Source: CAZABC01 sp964483405 (GTDB lineage Bacteria > Chloroflexota > Limnocylindria > Limnocylindrales > CSP1-4). Taken from it: a DNA stretch of 59,675 bases. The stretch lies in NCBI GenBank assembly GCA_964483405.1, contig CAZABC010000015.1:1-59675 (forward strand). Reading direction: 5' to 3'. Below, one piece after another: positions 27,509 to 35,961 of the stretch (position 1 is its first letter; every line of letters begins with the position of its first letter). Both the position numbers and the translations under genes were made by a program. The notes below the pieces were generated by a model, which searched no databases, was not told the DNA's origin, and was given only the letters and a program-made list of their open reading frames with translations.

Positions 27509-29359
27509 ATGCCCGACCCGACACATGCCCCGACACCGCCGATCGCCTCGCTCCGCAGCGCTGTGCGGGCGGCCGTCGAGCGGGCGTGGGTCCGGGCCGT
27601 CGCCGCCGGCGACCTGCCGGCCATGCCGTCCGACGCGGAGCGGCCGGCCATCGAGGTCGAGCGACCGGCCAACCCCGAGCACGGCGACTTCGCGACGAAC
27701 CTCGCGATGAAGCTCGCCCGGCCGTACCGGCGGGCGCCGCTCGAGATCGCCCGAGCGCTCGCCACGGCACTCGAGGCCGATGCCGCCGCGCTCGGTGCCC
27801 GCGCCCGGGCGACGGGCGCCGGCGCTGCAGGAACCGACGCACTGGAGCCCGCCTCGCCGGTCGGGTCGGTCGAGGTCGCGGCGCCGGGCTTCGTCAACAT
27901 CCGGCTCGCCGACGCGGCGCTCGCGGCGATCGTCGCCGAGGTGCTCGCGCGGCCGGCCGACTGGGGTCGCGTCGCCGCCGCGGCGCCTCGCCACGTCAAC
28001 GTCGAGTTCGTCTCGGCCAACCCGACCGGCCCGCTCCACATCGGCAACGCCCGTGGCGCCTTCGTCGGCGACCTCCTGTGCCGGGTCCTCGAGGCCGGCG
28101 GTCACCGGGTCACGCGCGAGTACTACTTCAACGACTTCGGGAGCCAGGTCCGCAACCTCGGCACCTCGGTCCTCGCGATCCGCCGGGGCGAGCCCGTCCC
28201 CGAGGACGGCTACCGCGGCGACTACGTCCACGAGCTCGCGGCCGCGGTCCCGGCCGAGGTCTGGGCCCATGCGAACGAGCCCGACGGCGATGCCGCATGG
28301 ACGCTCGGGCTGTGGGCCTCGGAGCGGGTCCGGGCGGGGATCGAGGCCAGCCTCGAGCACCTCGGCGTCCACTTCGACGTCTGGAAGAGCGAGGGCTCGC
28401 TCCACCGCGACGGCTGGGTCGAGCGGGCGATCGACAAGCTCGCGGCCGGCGGCCACACCTACGAGCAGGACGGCGCGCTGTGGTTCCGCTCGACCGCCTT
28501 CGGCGACGACAAGGACCGGGTCATCCTCCGCTCGAACGGCGAGCCGACCTACTTCGCCGCCGATATCGGCTACGTCGTCGAGAAGTTCAGCCGCGGCTTC
28601 GACCACCTCGTCTACATCTGGGGCGCCGACCACCACGGGACGGTCGCCCGGGTCCGCAACGCCGCGACCGCGATGGGCTACGACGCCGAGCGCGTCCAGA
28701 TGATCCTCACCGCCTGGGTCCGCTTCGTCCGCGACGGCGAGGAGATCTCGATGAGCAAGCGGGCGGGCACGTTCATCACGCTCGACGAGCTGCTCGCGGA
28801 GGTGGGGGTCGATGCCGCCCGCTGGTTCTTCGGCTCACGGGCGCCGACGACCGGGATCGACTTCGACATCGAGCTCGCCAAGAAGCAGTCGAACGAGAAC
28901 CCCGTCTACTACGTCCAGTACGCCCACGCCCGGATCGCCTCGATCCTCCGGAAGGCGGAGGGCGCAGGGCTCCGGCCGGCCGACGGGATCGGCGGCCTGC
29001 TCGGGACGCTGGACGGGGCGGGGTCCGATATCGGGGTCGGCCCGGCGGAGGGGGGCCAGGCGGAGGGGGGCGGGGCGGCGCCGGATGCGGCCACCATCGC
29101 CGCCGCAGTCCTCGCCCGTCAGATCGCCCGACTGCCCGAGGTCGTCGAGGACGCCGCGACCGCCGAGGAGACCCACGGGATCACGGCCTACGCGACCGAG
29201 CTCGCGACCCGCTTCCACGCCTTCTACCGCGACGCCCGGGTCGTCGTCCCCGAGGAGCCGGAGCGCTCCGCCGAGCGACTCGCCCTCTGCCTTGCGACGC
29301 AGCGGACGATCGCCCGCGCGCTCGGCCTGCTCGGGATCTCAGCACCCGAGTCGATGTAG
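27509..29359 (+). CDS. argS: Arginyl-tRNA synthetase
   Basis: A 616-residue class I synthetase. It has the N-terminal Add-1 domain (ANPEHGDFATNLAMKLAR), the HIGH signature as HIGN in NPTGPLHIGNARGAFVGD, a YYFNDFGSQVRNLG segment, the KMSK-equivalent region SMSKRAGTFITLDEL, and a C-terminal anticodon-binding domain ending GISAPESM. A Gly/Ala-rich insertion (about residues 500-535, DIGVGPAEGGQAEGGGAAP) is unusual. The start is ATG 27509, with GAGGAG about eleven bases upstream; the open frame upstream lacks ribosome signals. Convergent with the next gene: the two stops are only two bases apart around a CCTAGG palindrome. Confidence 0.97.
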   Translation: MPDPTHAPTPPIASLRSAVRAAVERAWVRAVAAGDLPAMPSDAERPAIEVERPANPEHGDFATNLAMKLARPYRRAPLEIARALATALEADAAALGARARATGAGAAGTDALEPASPVGSVEVAAPGFVNIRLADAALAAIVAEVLARPADWGRVAAAAPRHVNVEFVSANPTGPLHIGNARGAFVGDLLCRVLEAGGHRVTREYYFNDFGSQVRNLGTSVLAIRRGEPVPEDGYRGDYVHELAAAVPAEVWAHANEPDGDAAWTLGLWASERVRAGIEASLEHLGVHFDVWKSEGSLHRDGWVERAIDKLAAGGHTYEQDGALWFRSTAFGDDKDRVILRSNGEPTYFAADIGYVVEKFSRGFDHLVYIWGADHHGTVARVRNAATAMGYDAERVQMILTAWVRFVRDGEEISMSKRAGTFITLDELLAEVGVDAARWFFGSRAPTTGIDFDIELAKKQSNENPVYYVQYAHARIASILRKAEGAGLRPADGIGGLLGTLDGAGSDIGVGPAEGGQAEGGGAAPDAATIAAAVLARQIARLPEVVEDAATAEETHGITAYATELATRFHAFYRDARVVVPEEPERSAERLALCLATQRTIARALGLLGISAPESM

Positions 29360-29361
29360 TC

Positions 29362-30723
29362 CTAGGACGCGGCGCCGTACCCCATCGCGGCCACGGCGGC
29401 GTCGAGCGCCGGTCCGTCGCTGGCGAGGATGACGACGACCTCGGTGTCCGAGGCCCGGATCACCGTGCCGGGCGAGTCGCCGTCGCCGACGGCCCGACCC
29501 GCGGAGTCGAGGAACTGGCGGGCGTCGGCGGCCGTGTCCCAGGCAGTCCGCCAGACGACGGCATCCGCTCCGTCGGGTCCGGTCAGGTAGGCCATCCGGT
29601 CGCCGCCCCAGCCCTCGGCCGCGTCGTCGGCCGTCGTCCGGGCGATCCCACCCTCGCGGAGCCAGACCGACGCCTGGAACTCGCCGAAGGTGTCCTCGAG
29701 CGCCCCCGTCCAGCCCGACCCCATCCGTGTCGCGAGGTCGGCCGGCAGCTCGACGTCGAGCGGCGCCTCGCCCGCCTGGTACTTCTCGGGGTGGAGGACC
29801 TGCTCGGTCGAATCGGGCGGGTCGGCGTAGAGGCGGTCGACACCAGCCCAGCCGTCCTCGCCCTGGACCGCGAGGACGAGGTCGAGGCCGGCGAGGTACG
29901 GGAACTGGAGGACCTCGGTGAGGATCGTCGGCATCCGCTCGAGCAGCGCCTGCTGCTCGGGGTCGGCGGCCGCCTGGGCGACCTCGACGAGCTCCTCGGG
30001 CGTCAGGTTGCTCGTCGCCCACTGGACGCCGACGAGCGTGGCGTCGCCCTCGGCCAGCGCCTGGCGCGCCAGGACGAGGTCGCCCTCGTCGTCCACGTCC
30101 GGGATGAGACCGCCGAGGTCGAATGCCTGGTCCTGGAGCGCGTGGTCGATCTCGTGGCTGATCGTGAACTTCTCGAGGCCCCCGATCGCCTCGCCGCGCG
30201 AGACGACGTACAGCTGCTTCGTCTCGTCGTCGTAGAGGCCGAGGACCTGGCTCCCGAGCAGCTCGAGATAGAGCTCGCCGAGATCCTCGTCGGCGTCGAG
30301 CAGGCCGAGCCGGGTGAGCATCCCGTCGCTGGCGTCGAGCTCGGCCACGCTCGTCTCCTCCTCGAACGACCGGCGGACGAACGCCTCGAGGCCGTCCTGG
30401 TCGAGGACGGCGGTGTCCAGCGGCGTCTCGAGCGGCAGCTCGCGGATCTCGGACACCTGGCCGGCGATCTCGTCGGCCAGCGCCTCGACGGCCGGATCGG
30501 TCGTGGCCGAGGGTCCGGCCGACGCGCCGGGCGGGCCACCCGGGGAGGCCGAGGCGCCGCCCGACGGCGCCGGGCTCACGCTCGGGGTCGAGGCGGCGGC
30601 CGACGGCGACGGGGTCGTGTCGCCCGTCCCGCATGCGGCGACGAGCAGCGAGATGGCCAGCAGCGTGGCGATGGCGACGAGCGCGCGGGCGGCGCGGCCG
30701 CTGGAGGTTCGGGGGCGGTCCAT
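29362..30723 (-). CDS. HExxH-motif lipoprotein, putative zinc metalloprotease
   Basis: A 453-residue lipoprotein: signal MDRPRTSSGRAARALVAIATLLAISLLVAAC with lipid cysteine at 31, then a long Ser/Pro/Ala linker to about residue 75. The main domain carries SHEIDHALQDQ (HExxH: H190, E191, H194) followed 31 residues later by LAEGDATLV, whose E225 fits a third zinc ligand of a gluzincin-like site. The C-terminal half (TGALEDTFGEFQASVWL) matches a family I do not recognise. It may be a membrane-tethered peptidase, but activity is inferred only from the motif. Confidence 0.8.
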   Translation of the reverse strand: MDRPRTSSGRAARALVAIATLLAISLLVAACGTGDTTPSPSAAASTPSVSPAPSGGASASPGGPPGASAGPSATTDPAVEALADEIAGQVSEIRELPLETPLDTAVLDQDGLEAFVRRSFEEETSVAELDASDGMLTRLGLLDADEDLGELYLELLGSQVLGLYDDETKQLYVVSRGEAIGGLEKFTISHEIDHALQDQAFDLGGLIPDVDDEGDLVLARQALAEGDATLVGVQWATSNLTPEELVEVAQAAADPEQQALLERMPTILTEVLQFPYLAGLDLVLAVQGEDGWAGVDRLYADPPDSTEQVLHPEKYQAGEAPLDVELPADLATRMGSGWTGALEDTFGEFQASVWLREGGIARTTADDAAEGWGGDRMAYLTGPDGADAVVWRTAWDTAADARQFLDSAGRAVGDGDSPGTVIRASDTEVVVILASDGPALDAAVAAMGYGAAS

Positions 30724-30984
30724 GGGCGCGATGGTCGCACGGGTCCGATAAGGACGCCGTCAACGGAGGCGCCTCGCCCGGCCCCGCGCCGCCGGATGTC
30801 CGTTTCTTAACCATCCGTGCTCTCGCGGATGAATCCGCCGTCCGGCAACGTAGTCGACGGAACGACCCCTCAGAGTTCCATCCTCCCTCCCTCCGACCGG
30901 AGGCGCCGATGGGCAGGCGCCTCCGGTCCTCCTTTTCCCGGGCGGTACGTCCCGGTCGAGCCGACCGTGGCAGAATCCACCGTC
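30724..30984 (+). promoter_or_regulatory. Structured leader or small RNA region upstream of the MBL-like gene
   Basis: Between two divergent genes the plus strand carries GCGGA-TGAA-TCCGC (30825-30838) and CCGTC...GACGG (30838-30860), and then a complete intrinsic terminator (30895-30936), all upstream of the MBL-like gene at 30985. It may be an attenuator leader or a separate small RNA. I matched it to no known riboswitch. Confidence 0.4.
30895..30936 (+). terminator. Intrinsic terminator, orphan (no plus-strand gene upstream)
   Basis: A perfect 13-bp stem GACCGGAGGCGCC / GGCGCCTCCGGTC with an eight-base loop, then CTCCTTTT. It is the best intrinsic terminator in the window. Confidence 0.8.
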
Positions 30985-31665
30985 ATGGAGCTCACCTGGT
31001 ACGGCAAGACCTGCATCCGCCTGCGCGGCAAGGACGCCACCGTCGTCGCGGATCCCTATCGCTCGATCGTGGGGCCGACCGGCCGCGGCATCACCGGCGA
31101 CATCGTCACCTTCAGCCACCCCGACGACTCGCCGCTGCCGCGCGCGAAGGGCAAGCCCAGCCGCGACGGCGGGAGCCTCCTGCCGACGAGCCTCGAGGAG
31201 GCGTTCGTGCTCGACGGTCCAGGCGAGTACGAGGTCCGCAACGTCCTCCTGACCGGCGTCCGCTCCTACCGTGACGACAAGCGCGGCGCCGAACGTGGCC
31301 GCCAGACGGCGTTCGCGATCGAGGTGGACGGCATCCACACGATCCACCTCGGCGACATCGGGCACCTGCTGTCCGAGGAGAAGGTCGCCGACATCGGGAG
31401 CGTCGACGTCGTCTGCGTCCCGATCGGCGGGGCGCTCTCGGCGACGAAGGCGGCCGAGCTCGTCGCCCAGCTCGACCCGAGCATCGTCGTGCCGATGCCC
31501 GTCTGCGAGGACGGGCCGCCCTGCGACGAGGCGATGCGCCGCTTCCTCCACGAGATGGGGGCCCAGCCCGTCGTCCAGGCGCGGCTCTCGGTGACGCCGT
31601 CGAGCCTGCCGGGCGAGACCACGACCGTCCTGCTCGAGGCGCGGGGCAAGCAGCCGGGCGGATGA
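30985..31665 (+). CDS. MBL-fold-like protein with degenerate metal site
   Basis: A 226-residue protein of the COG2220/UPF0173 beta-lactamase-fold group, starting MELTWYGKTCIRLRGKDATVVADPY. The expected HxHxDH loop is replaced by FSHPDDSPLPRAKGK, keeping only a His and two Asp, while HLGDIGHLL (the bridging aspartate region) and VPMPVCEDG remain. It may bind one metal, act non-hydrolytically, or use a lineage-specific site. The ATG at 30985 follows a -10-like CAGAAT by eight bases and could be leaderless; a longer frame upstream crosses the terminator and is rejected. It ends convergently with hutI. Confidence 0.8.
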   Translation: MELTWYGKTCIRLRGKDATVVADPYRSIVGPTGRGITGDIVTFSHPDDSPLPRAKGKPSRDGGSLLPTSLEEAFVLDGPGEYEVRNVLLTGVRSYRDDKRGAERGRQTAFAIEVDGIHTIHLGDIGHLLSEEKVADIGSVDVVCVPIGGALSATKAAELVAQLDPSIVVPMPVCEDGPPCDEAMRRFLHEMGAQPVVQARLSVTPSSLPGETTTVLLEARGKQPGG

Positions 31666-31725
31666 CCGGCGCCGGAGGCGACCGGCCCACCGCCTGACCG
31701 CCGCCCGCCCCGGGTCCCGCCGACC

Positions 31726-33090
31726 TCAGGCGCGATCGAGGACGACGCGACCCCGCTTCACGACGGTCCGGACGAGGTCGGCGCCCGGCCAGTACGGCAG
31801 CTGATCGACGTCGGGTGCCCGCCAGACGACGAGGTCGGCGGCCCGCCCGGGCTCGAGCGAGCCCACCTCGTCGCCGAGCGCGAGGGCATGTGCGGCGTTC
31901 ACGGTGACCGCCGAGAGCGCCTCGGTCGGGGTCATCCGGAGCTCGAGGACGGCGAGCGTCATCACCAGCGGCAGGCTCGGCGTCGGCGAGGTGCCCGGGT
32001 TGAAGTCGGTCCCGAGCGCGACCGGCACGCCCCGCTCGATTAGCGTCCGGGCCGGCGCGTGCTCGGACTTCATGAGGAACCACGACGTCGTCGGGAGGAG
32101 CGTCGCGACGACCGGCCGTGGGCCCGCGGCCGCCGCGGCGAGCGCGTCGATGCCCGCCGCGGACGGCGTCCCGAGATGATCGGCCGACCAGGCCTCGAGC
32201 TCGACCGCCAGCTCGGCGCCACCCGACGGCGCCAGCTCGTCGGCGTGGAGCCGCGGCTCCATCCCGTAGCCGCGGGCGGCCTCGAGGACCCGCCGCGACT
32301 GGTCGACGGTGAAGACGCCGGCCTCGCAGAAGACGTCGCAGAAGCGGGCCCGCCCGTGGGCCGCGACACCGGGCAGCTGGGTCTCGAGCACGTGCCGGAC
32401 GTACGCCTCCGTCCCGTCGGGCCGGGTCCGGAACTCGGGCGCGACCGCATGCGCCCCGAGGTAGGTCGGCACGATGTCGGTCGGCCCCTCGCGGCCGAGC
32501 TCGTGGGCCACCTCGAGCAGGCGGACCTCGGTCGCGAGGTCGAGGCCATAGCCGGACTTGACCTCGACGGTCGTCGTCCCGTGGCCGAGCATCGCGTCGA
32601 GCCACCGACGACCGTGGTCGAGGAGCGTCTCGGCGTCGGCCTCGCGGGTCGCCGCGACGGTCGACAGGATGCCGCCGCCGGCGTCGAGGATCTCGAGATA
32701 CGTCGCGCCCTGCAGCCGGAGCCGCAGCTCGTCGGCCCGCGCCCCGGCGAAGAGGAGGTGCGTGTGCGGATCGACGAGGCCCGGCGTCACCAGGCCACCG
32801 CCGGCGTCGAGTCGCGCGAAGCGGGCGAGCGGCATCCCGCCGGCCTCGAGCCTGGCCTCGACCGCGGCCCGCGGCCCGACGGCGACGATCCGTCCCTCCC
32901 AGGCGGCGACGACGGGGGCGTCAGGCGCGTCCGGCCCGCCGACGGCCGAGGCGTCGAGGAGCCCGACGTCGTCCTGCGCGACGCCGCGACGGATCCCGCC
33001 CGCGAGCGTGGCGACCTGGGCGGCGCCGGTCACGAGCAGGCCGGCGGGCCCGCCGGTGTCGCGACCGCCCGAGATGACCCGGAAGGTCAT
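31726..33090 (-). CDS. hutI: Imidazolonepropionase
   Basis: A 454-residue amidohydrolase that opens 4-imidazolone-5-propanoate to N-formimino-L-glutamate, the third step of histidine breakdown. Metal-binding H109 and H111 lie in VDPHTHLLFAG, further residues in VKSGYGLDL, RLHADELAPSGGAEL and ALGTDFNPGTSP. The substrate signature ATYLEILDAGGGILSTV is diagnostic. The ATG overlaps the ftcD stop by four bases (ATGA), so the two are translationally coupled. N-terminal 45 residues are longer than usual and Gly/Ala-rich. Confidence 0.96.
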   Translation of the reverse strand: MTFRVISGGRDTGGPAGLLVTGAAQVATLAGGIRRGVAQDDVGLLDASAVGGPDAPDAPVVAAWEGRIVAVGPRAAVEARLEAGGMPLARFARLDAGGGLVTPGLVDPHTHLLFAGARADELRLRLQGATYLEILDAGGGILSTVAATREADAETLLDHGRRWLDAMLGHGTTTVEVKSGYGLDLATEVRLLEVAHELGREGPTDIVPTYLGAHAVAPEFRTRPDGTEAYVRHVLETQLPGVAAHGRARFCDVFCEAGVFTVDQSRRVLEAARGYGMEPRLHADELAPSGGAELAVELEAWSADHLGTPSAAGIDALAAAAAGPRPVVATLLPTTSWFLMKSEHAPARTLIERGVPVALGTDFNPGTSPTPSLPLVMTLAVLELRMTPTEALSAVTVNAAHALALGDEVGSLEPGRAADLVVWRAPDVDQLPYWPGADLVRTVVKRGRVVLDRA

Positions 33091-34088
33091 CGGGAGCCCT
33101 CCGTGCCGCCGCCGGCAGGGCCGCTCGCGCCGCGGGCGGCAGCGAGCCGGAGCTCGAGCGCCATCGACGGGTCGGCGTCCATCAGCTGGAGGAACGTCGC
33201 GGCCGCCGCGAAGCGCGCCTCGACCGGCGAGGCAGGATCGGCCCCGGCGTGCGTCGCGACGTCGAGGAACGCGGCCAGCGGCGCCAGGCCGATGAGCTCG
33301 GATGCGGCCGGCCGGACCCCCTCCTCCAGGGCGAGGTCGGCGATCTCCTCCCAGACCCGCCACATCGGCGTCGTCGTCGTGTCGAGGAGGTTCATCGAGA
33401 CCTGGGCGCGGCCGCGGTCGGCGATCCAGAACCCGTTCGCCTGGACCTTCGGCAGGCCGCCGCCGGATTCGCGGACGCGACGGGCGATCCGCTTCGCGAT
33501 CTCGAGGTCGTCGGTGGCGAGGTCGATGTTCCAGGCGACCAGGAACGGGCGAGCGCCGACGGCGACGGCACCGCCGGTCGGGTGGGTCCGCGAGGGGCCG
33601 GCGTCCGGCTCGCGACCGCGCTGGCCGATCTCGACCTTCAGCCCCTCGTACTGGCCGCGACGGACGTCGGCGAGCCGGACCCGGTCGGGCCGGAGCGCCG
33701 CCTCGGCATAGAAGAAGACGGGCAGGTCGTAGTGGGCGGCGAGGCGGCGCCCGAACGACCGGGCCAGCTCGACGCAGTCGGCCATCGTCGTCTCGCCGAG
33801 CGGCACGAACGGGATGACGTCGACCGCCCCGATCCGCGGGTGCTCACCCCGCTGGCGCTCCATGTCGATCTCGGCGAGGGCGACGCCGACGAGGGCCTCG
33901 AGCGCGTCACAGACCGCGACCGCGTCACCGGCCATCGTCAGGACGCTCCGGTTGTGGTCCGCGTCGCTCGTCCGATCGAGGAGGTGGACGCCGGACGTCG
34001 CGGAGACCGTCGCGGCGATCCGGTCGACGACGTCGAGGCGGCGGCCTTCCGAGACGTTCGGAACCGATTCGACGAGCCGCTCGGCCAT
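33087..34088 (-). CDS. ftcD: Glutamate formimidoyltransferase
   Basis: A 333-residue single-function transferase that moves the formimino group from N-formiminoglutamate to tetrahydrofolate. Signature VPNVSEGR (9-16), SDADHNRSVLTMAG, and GAVDVIPFVPLG, plus GGLPKVQANG in the second half. Unlike animal FTCD it lacks the cyclodeaminase domain; the fchA gene about 14 kb away encodes a relative of that domain. A CACCAT -10-like word six bases before the ATG suggests a leaderless start. First gene of the two-gene hutI operon. Confidence 0.94.
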   Translation of the reverse strand: MAERLVESVPNVSEGRRLDVVDRIAATVSATSGVHLLDRTSDADHNRSVLTMAGDAVAVCDALEALVGVALAEIDMERQRGEHPRIGAVDVIPFVPLGETTMADCVELARSFGRRLAAHYDLPVFFYAEAALRPDRVRLADVRRGQYEGLKVEIGQRGREPDAGPSRTHPTGGAVAVGARPFLVAWNIDLATDDLEIAKRIARRVRESGGGLPKVQANGFWIADRGRAQVSMNLLDTTTTPMWRVWEEIADLALEEGVRPAASELIGLAPLAAFLDVATHAGADPASPVEARFAAAATFLQLMDADPSMALELRLAAARGASGPAGGGTEGSR

Positions 34089-34221
34089 GAGCCTATGGTG
34101 CCAGCCCGCCGACGGGTCGGTGATGCGCTCCGGCGCGACCGGTGGGCAGCCTCGCGAGATCCAGGGCCGCCGCTGGCCCGAACCGGAGGTACCGACCAGC
34201 ATCGCCGCACGAGGACCGCCG

Positions 34222-34452
34222 ATGGCCGCCACCACGATCACCCCACGCGACGACGGGCCGTACCGGGTCGCCGGATCCTTCGAGCTCGTCGATGCCGCGG
34301 GCGAGCGCTTCGTCGTCGAGGCCGATCGGCCGGTGTTCCTGTGTCGCTGCGGCCACTCGGCGAACAAGCCGTTCTGCGATGGCTCGCACCGCAGCAGCGG
34401 CTTCGCCAGTGTGGTCAGGGCCCCGGCGCCGGTGGAGTCCGCCGAGGGCTGA
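34222..34452 (+). CDS. CDGSH iron-sulfur domain protein
   Basis: A 76-residue protein with the CDGSH [2Fe-2S] signature CRCGHSANKPFCDGSH: ligands C41, C43, C52 and H56, matching the 3Cys-1His cluster. N-terminal residues form the small beta domain (ITPRDDGPYRVAGSFELVD). GAGGA lies seven bases before ATG 34222. It is probably a small electron or cluster carrier. It precedes an MFS transporter by about 97 bases; they may be co-transcribed. Confidence 0.92.
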   Translation: MAATTITPRDDGPYRVAGSFELVDAAGERFVVEADRPVFLCRCGHSANKPFCDGSHRSSGFASVVRAPAPVESAEG

Positions 34453-34548
34453 CGACCGGCCGGGTTGCGCCGAGGTCATCCGACGGTAGACACTCGCCCG
34501 GCATCCTGGCCGGGCGAGCCCGCGGCCCGGACCCAAGCCGGAGCGTTC

Positions 34549-35937
34549 GTGACCAGCCCGAGCCCGAGCCCGCCGGCGGCCGCCGATACGGCCGCGCGCC
34601 GCAGCCTCCTTCGCCATCCGGACTTCCTGAAGCTGTGGTCGGCCGAGACGGTCAGCCAGTTCGGGACGCAGGTCTCCCAGCTGGCGATCCCCCTCGTCGC
34701 GGCCCTCATCCTCGAGGTGGAGCCGTTCGAGTTCGCGCTCATCGGCTTCTTCGCGTTCCTGCCGTTCATCCTGCTCAGCCTGCCGGCCGGCGCCTGGGTG
34801 GATCGGCTCCGGCGTCGGCCCATCCTCATCGTCGGCGACCTCGGGCGGGCGATGCTGCTCGCTTCGATCCCGATCGCCTACGCCCTCGGCGCGCTGACGG
34901 TCTGGCAGCTGTACGTCGTCGGGTTCTTCGTCGGCACGCTGACGGTCTTCTTCGACGTCGCCTACCAGTCGTACCTGCCGTCCCTCGTCGACCGCGACCA
35001 GCTCGTCGACGGCAACGCGAAGCTCGAGATCAGCCGGACGGTCGCCCAGACGGCGGGGCCGGCGCTCGCGGGCGGGATCATCGCCGCGCTGACCGCCCCG
35101 CTCGCCATCCTGCTCGACGCGATCAGCTTCGTCGGCTCGGCCCTGTTCGTCTTCGCCATCCGGAAGCACGAGCCGTCACCCGACCGGCACATCGACGAGC
35201 ACGGGCGGCGGCGGGTCGGGCTGCGCCACGAGGTCGCGGAGGGGCTCCGCTACGTCCTCGGCAACCCGTACCTGCGCGGCATCGCCGCCTCGACCGGGTC
35301 GAGCAACTTCTTCACGAACGTCTTCTTCGCGACATACCTGCTCTACCTCGTCGAGCCGCCGCTGTCGTGGGGGCCGGCGCTCATCGGCCTCGTCTTCGGG
35401 CTCGGCAACGCGGGCGCCATCTTCGGCGCGCTGACGGCGATGCGCTGGAGCCAGCGGTTCGGCCTCGGGCCGGCGATCGTCGGCTCGGCGTTCCTCAGCG
35501 GCCCCGCCCTCGTCCTCATCGCCCTGGCCCCGCCCGACCTCGCGGTCCCGCTCATCGTGACGGGCGGCGCGATGATGGGCTTCTCGTCGGTCGTCTACAA
35601 CGTCAACCAGGTCAGCTTCCGGCAGGCCATCACGCCGCCCTCGATGCAGGGCCGGATGAACGCGACGATGCGGTTCATCGTCTGGGGCACGATCCCACTC
35701 GGCACGATCACCGGCGGGCTGCTGGCCCAGTTCCTCGGCATCGAGGCGGCCATCTGGATCGGCGCGATCGGCGGGTGCTTCACGTTCCTCCCGCTCGTCG
35801 TCACGCCGGTCCGGACGCTCCGGACGATGCCGGACCACGCCGACGAGCCGGTACCGGCGGCGGTCCTCGACGAGGCACTCGACGAGGTGACGCTCGCCTC
35901 GGGCCCGACCGCGACGGCCGACCCCGACCGCGGCTGA
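34549..35937 (+). CDS. MFS transporter (MFS_3/EntS-like)
   Basis: A 462-residue twelve-helix major facilitator. After a Ser/Pro-rich N-terminus it begins LRHPDFLKLWSAETVSQFGTQVSQLAIPLVAAL, typical of the enterobactin-exporter-like MFS_3 group. Loop 2-3 carries GAWVDRLRRRPILIVGDLGRA. Efflux of a small molecule is the likely role; no substrate can be assigned. GTG 34549 is chosen for CCGGAG seven bases upstream rather than the longer frame. It ends convergently with hutU. Confidence 0.9.
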   Translation: MTSPSPSPPAAADTAARRSLLRHPDFLKLWSAETVSQFGTQVSQLAIPLVAALILEVEPFEFALIGFFAFLPFILLSLPAGAWVDRLRRRPILIVGDLGRAMLLASIPIAYALGALTVWQLYVVGFFVGTLTVFFDVAYQSYLPSLVDRDQLVDGNAKLEISRTVAQTAGPALAGGIIAALTAPLAILLDAISFVGSALFVFAIRKHEPSPDRHIDEHGRRRVGLRHEVAEGLRYVLGNPYLRGIAASTGSSNFFTNVFFATYLLYLVEPPLSWGPALIGLVFGLGNAGAIFGALTAMRWSQRFGLGPAIVGSAFLSGPALVLIALAPPDLAVPLIVTGGAMMGFSSVVYNVNQVSFRQAITPPSMQGRMNATMRFIVWGTIPLGTITGGLLAQFLGIEAAIWIGAIGGCFTFLPLVVTPVRTLRTMPDHADEPVPAAVLDEALDEVTLASGPTATADPDRG

Positions 35938-35961
35938 CCGGACAGGACCCGGCCCACGCCG

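Noticed and set aside
30801..30870. Known riboswitch classes (SAM-I/IV, glycine, THF, ZTP, glnA) upstream of the MBL-like gene
   Set aside because: CCGGCAAC and GACGGAACG recall fragments of SAM and glnA motifs, but the required core sequences and pairings are not there.
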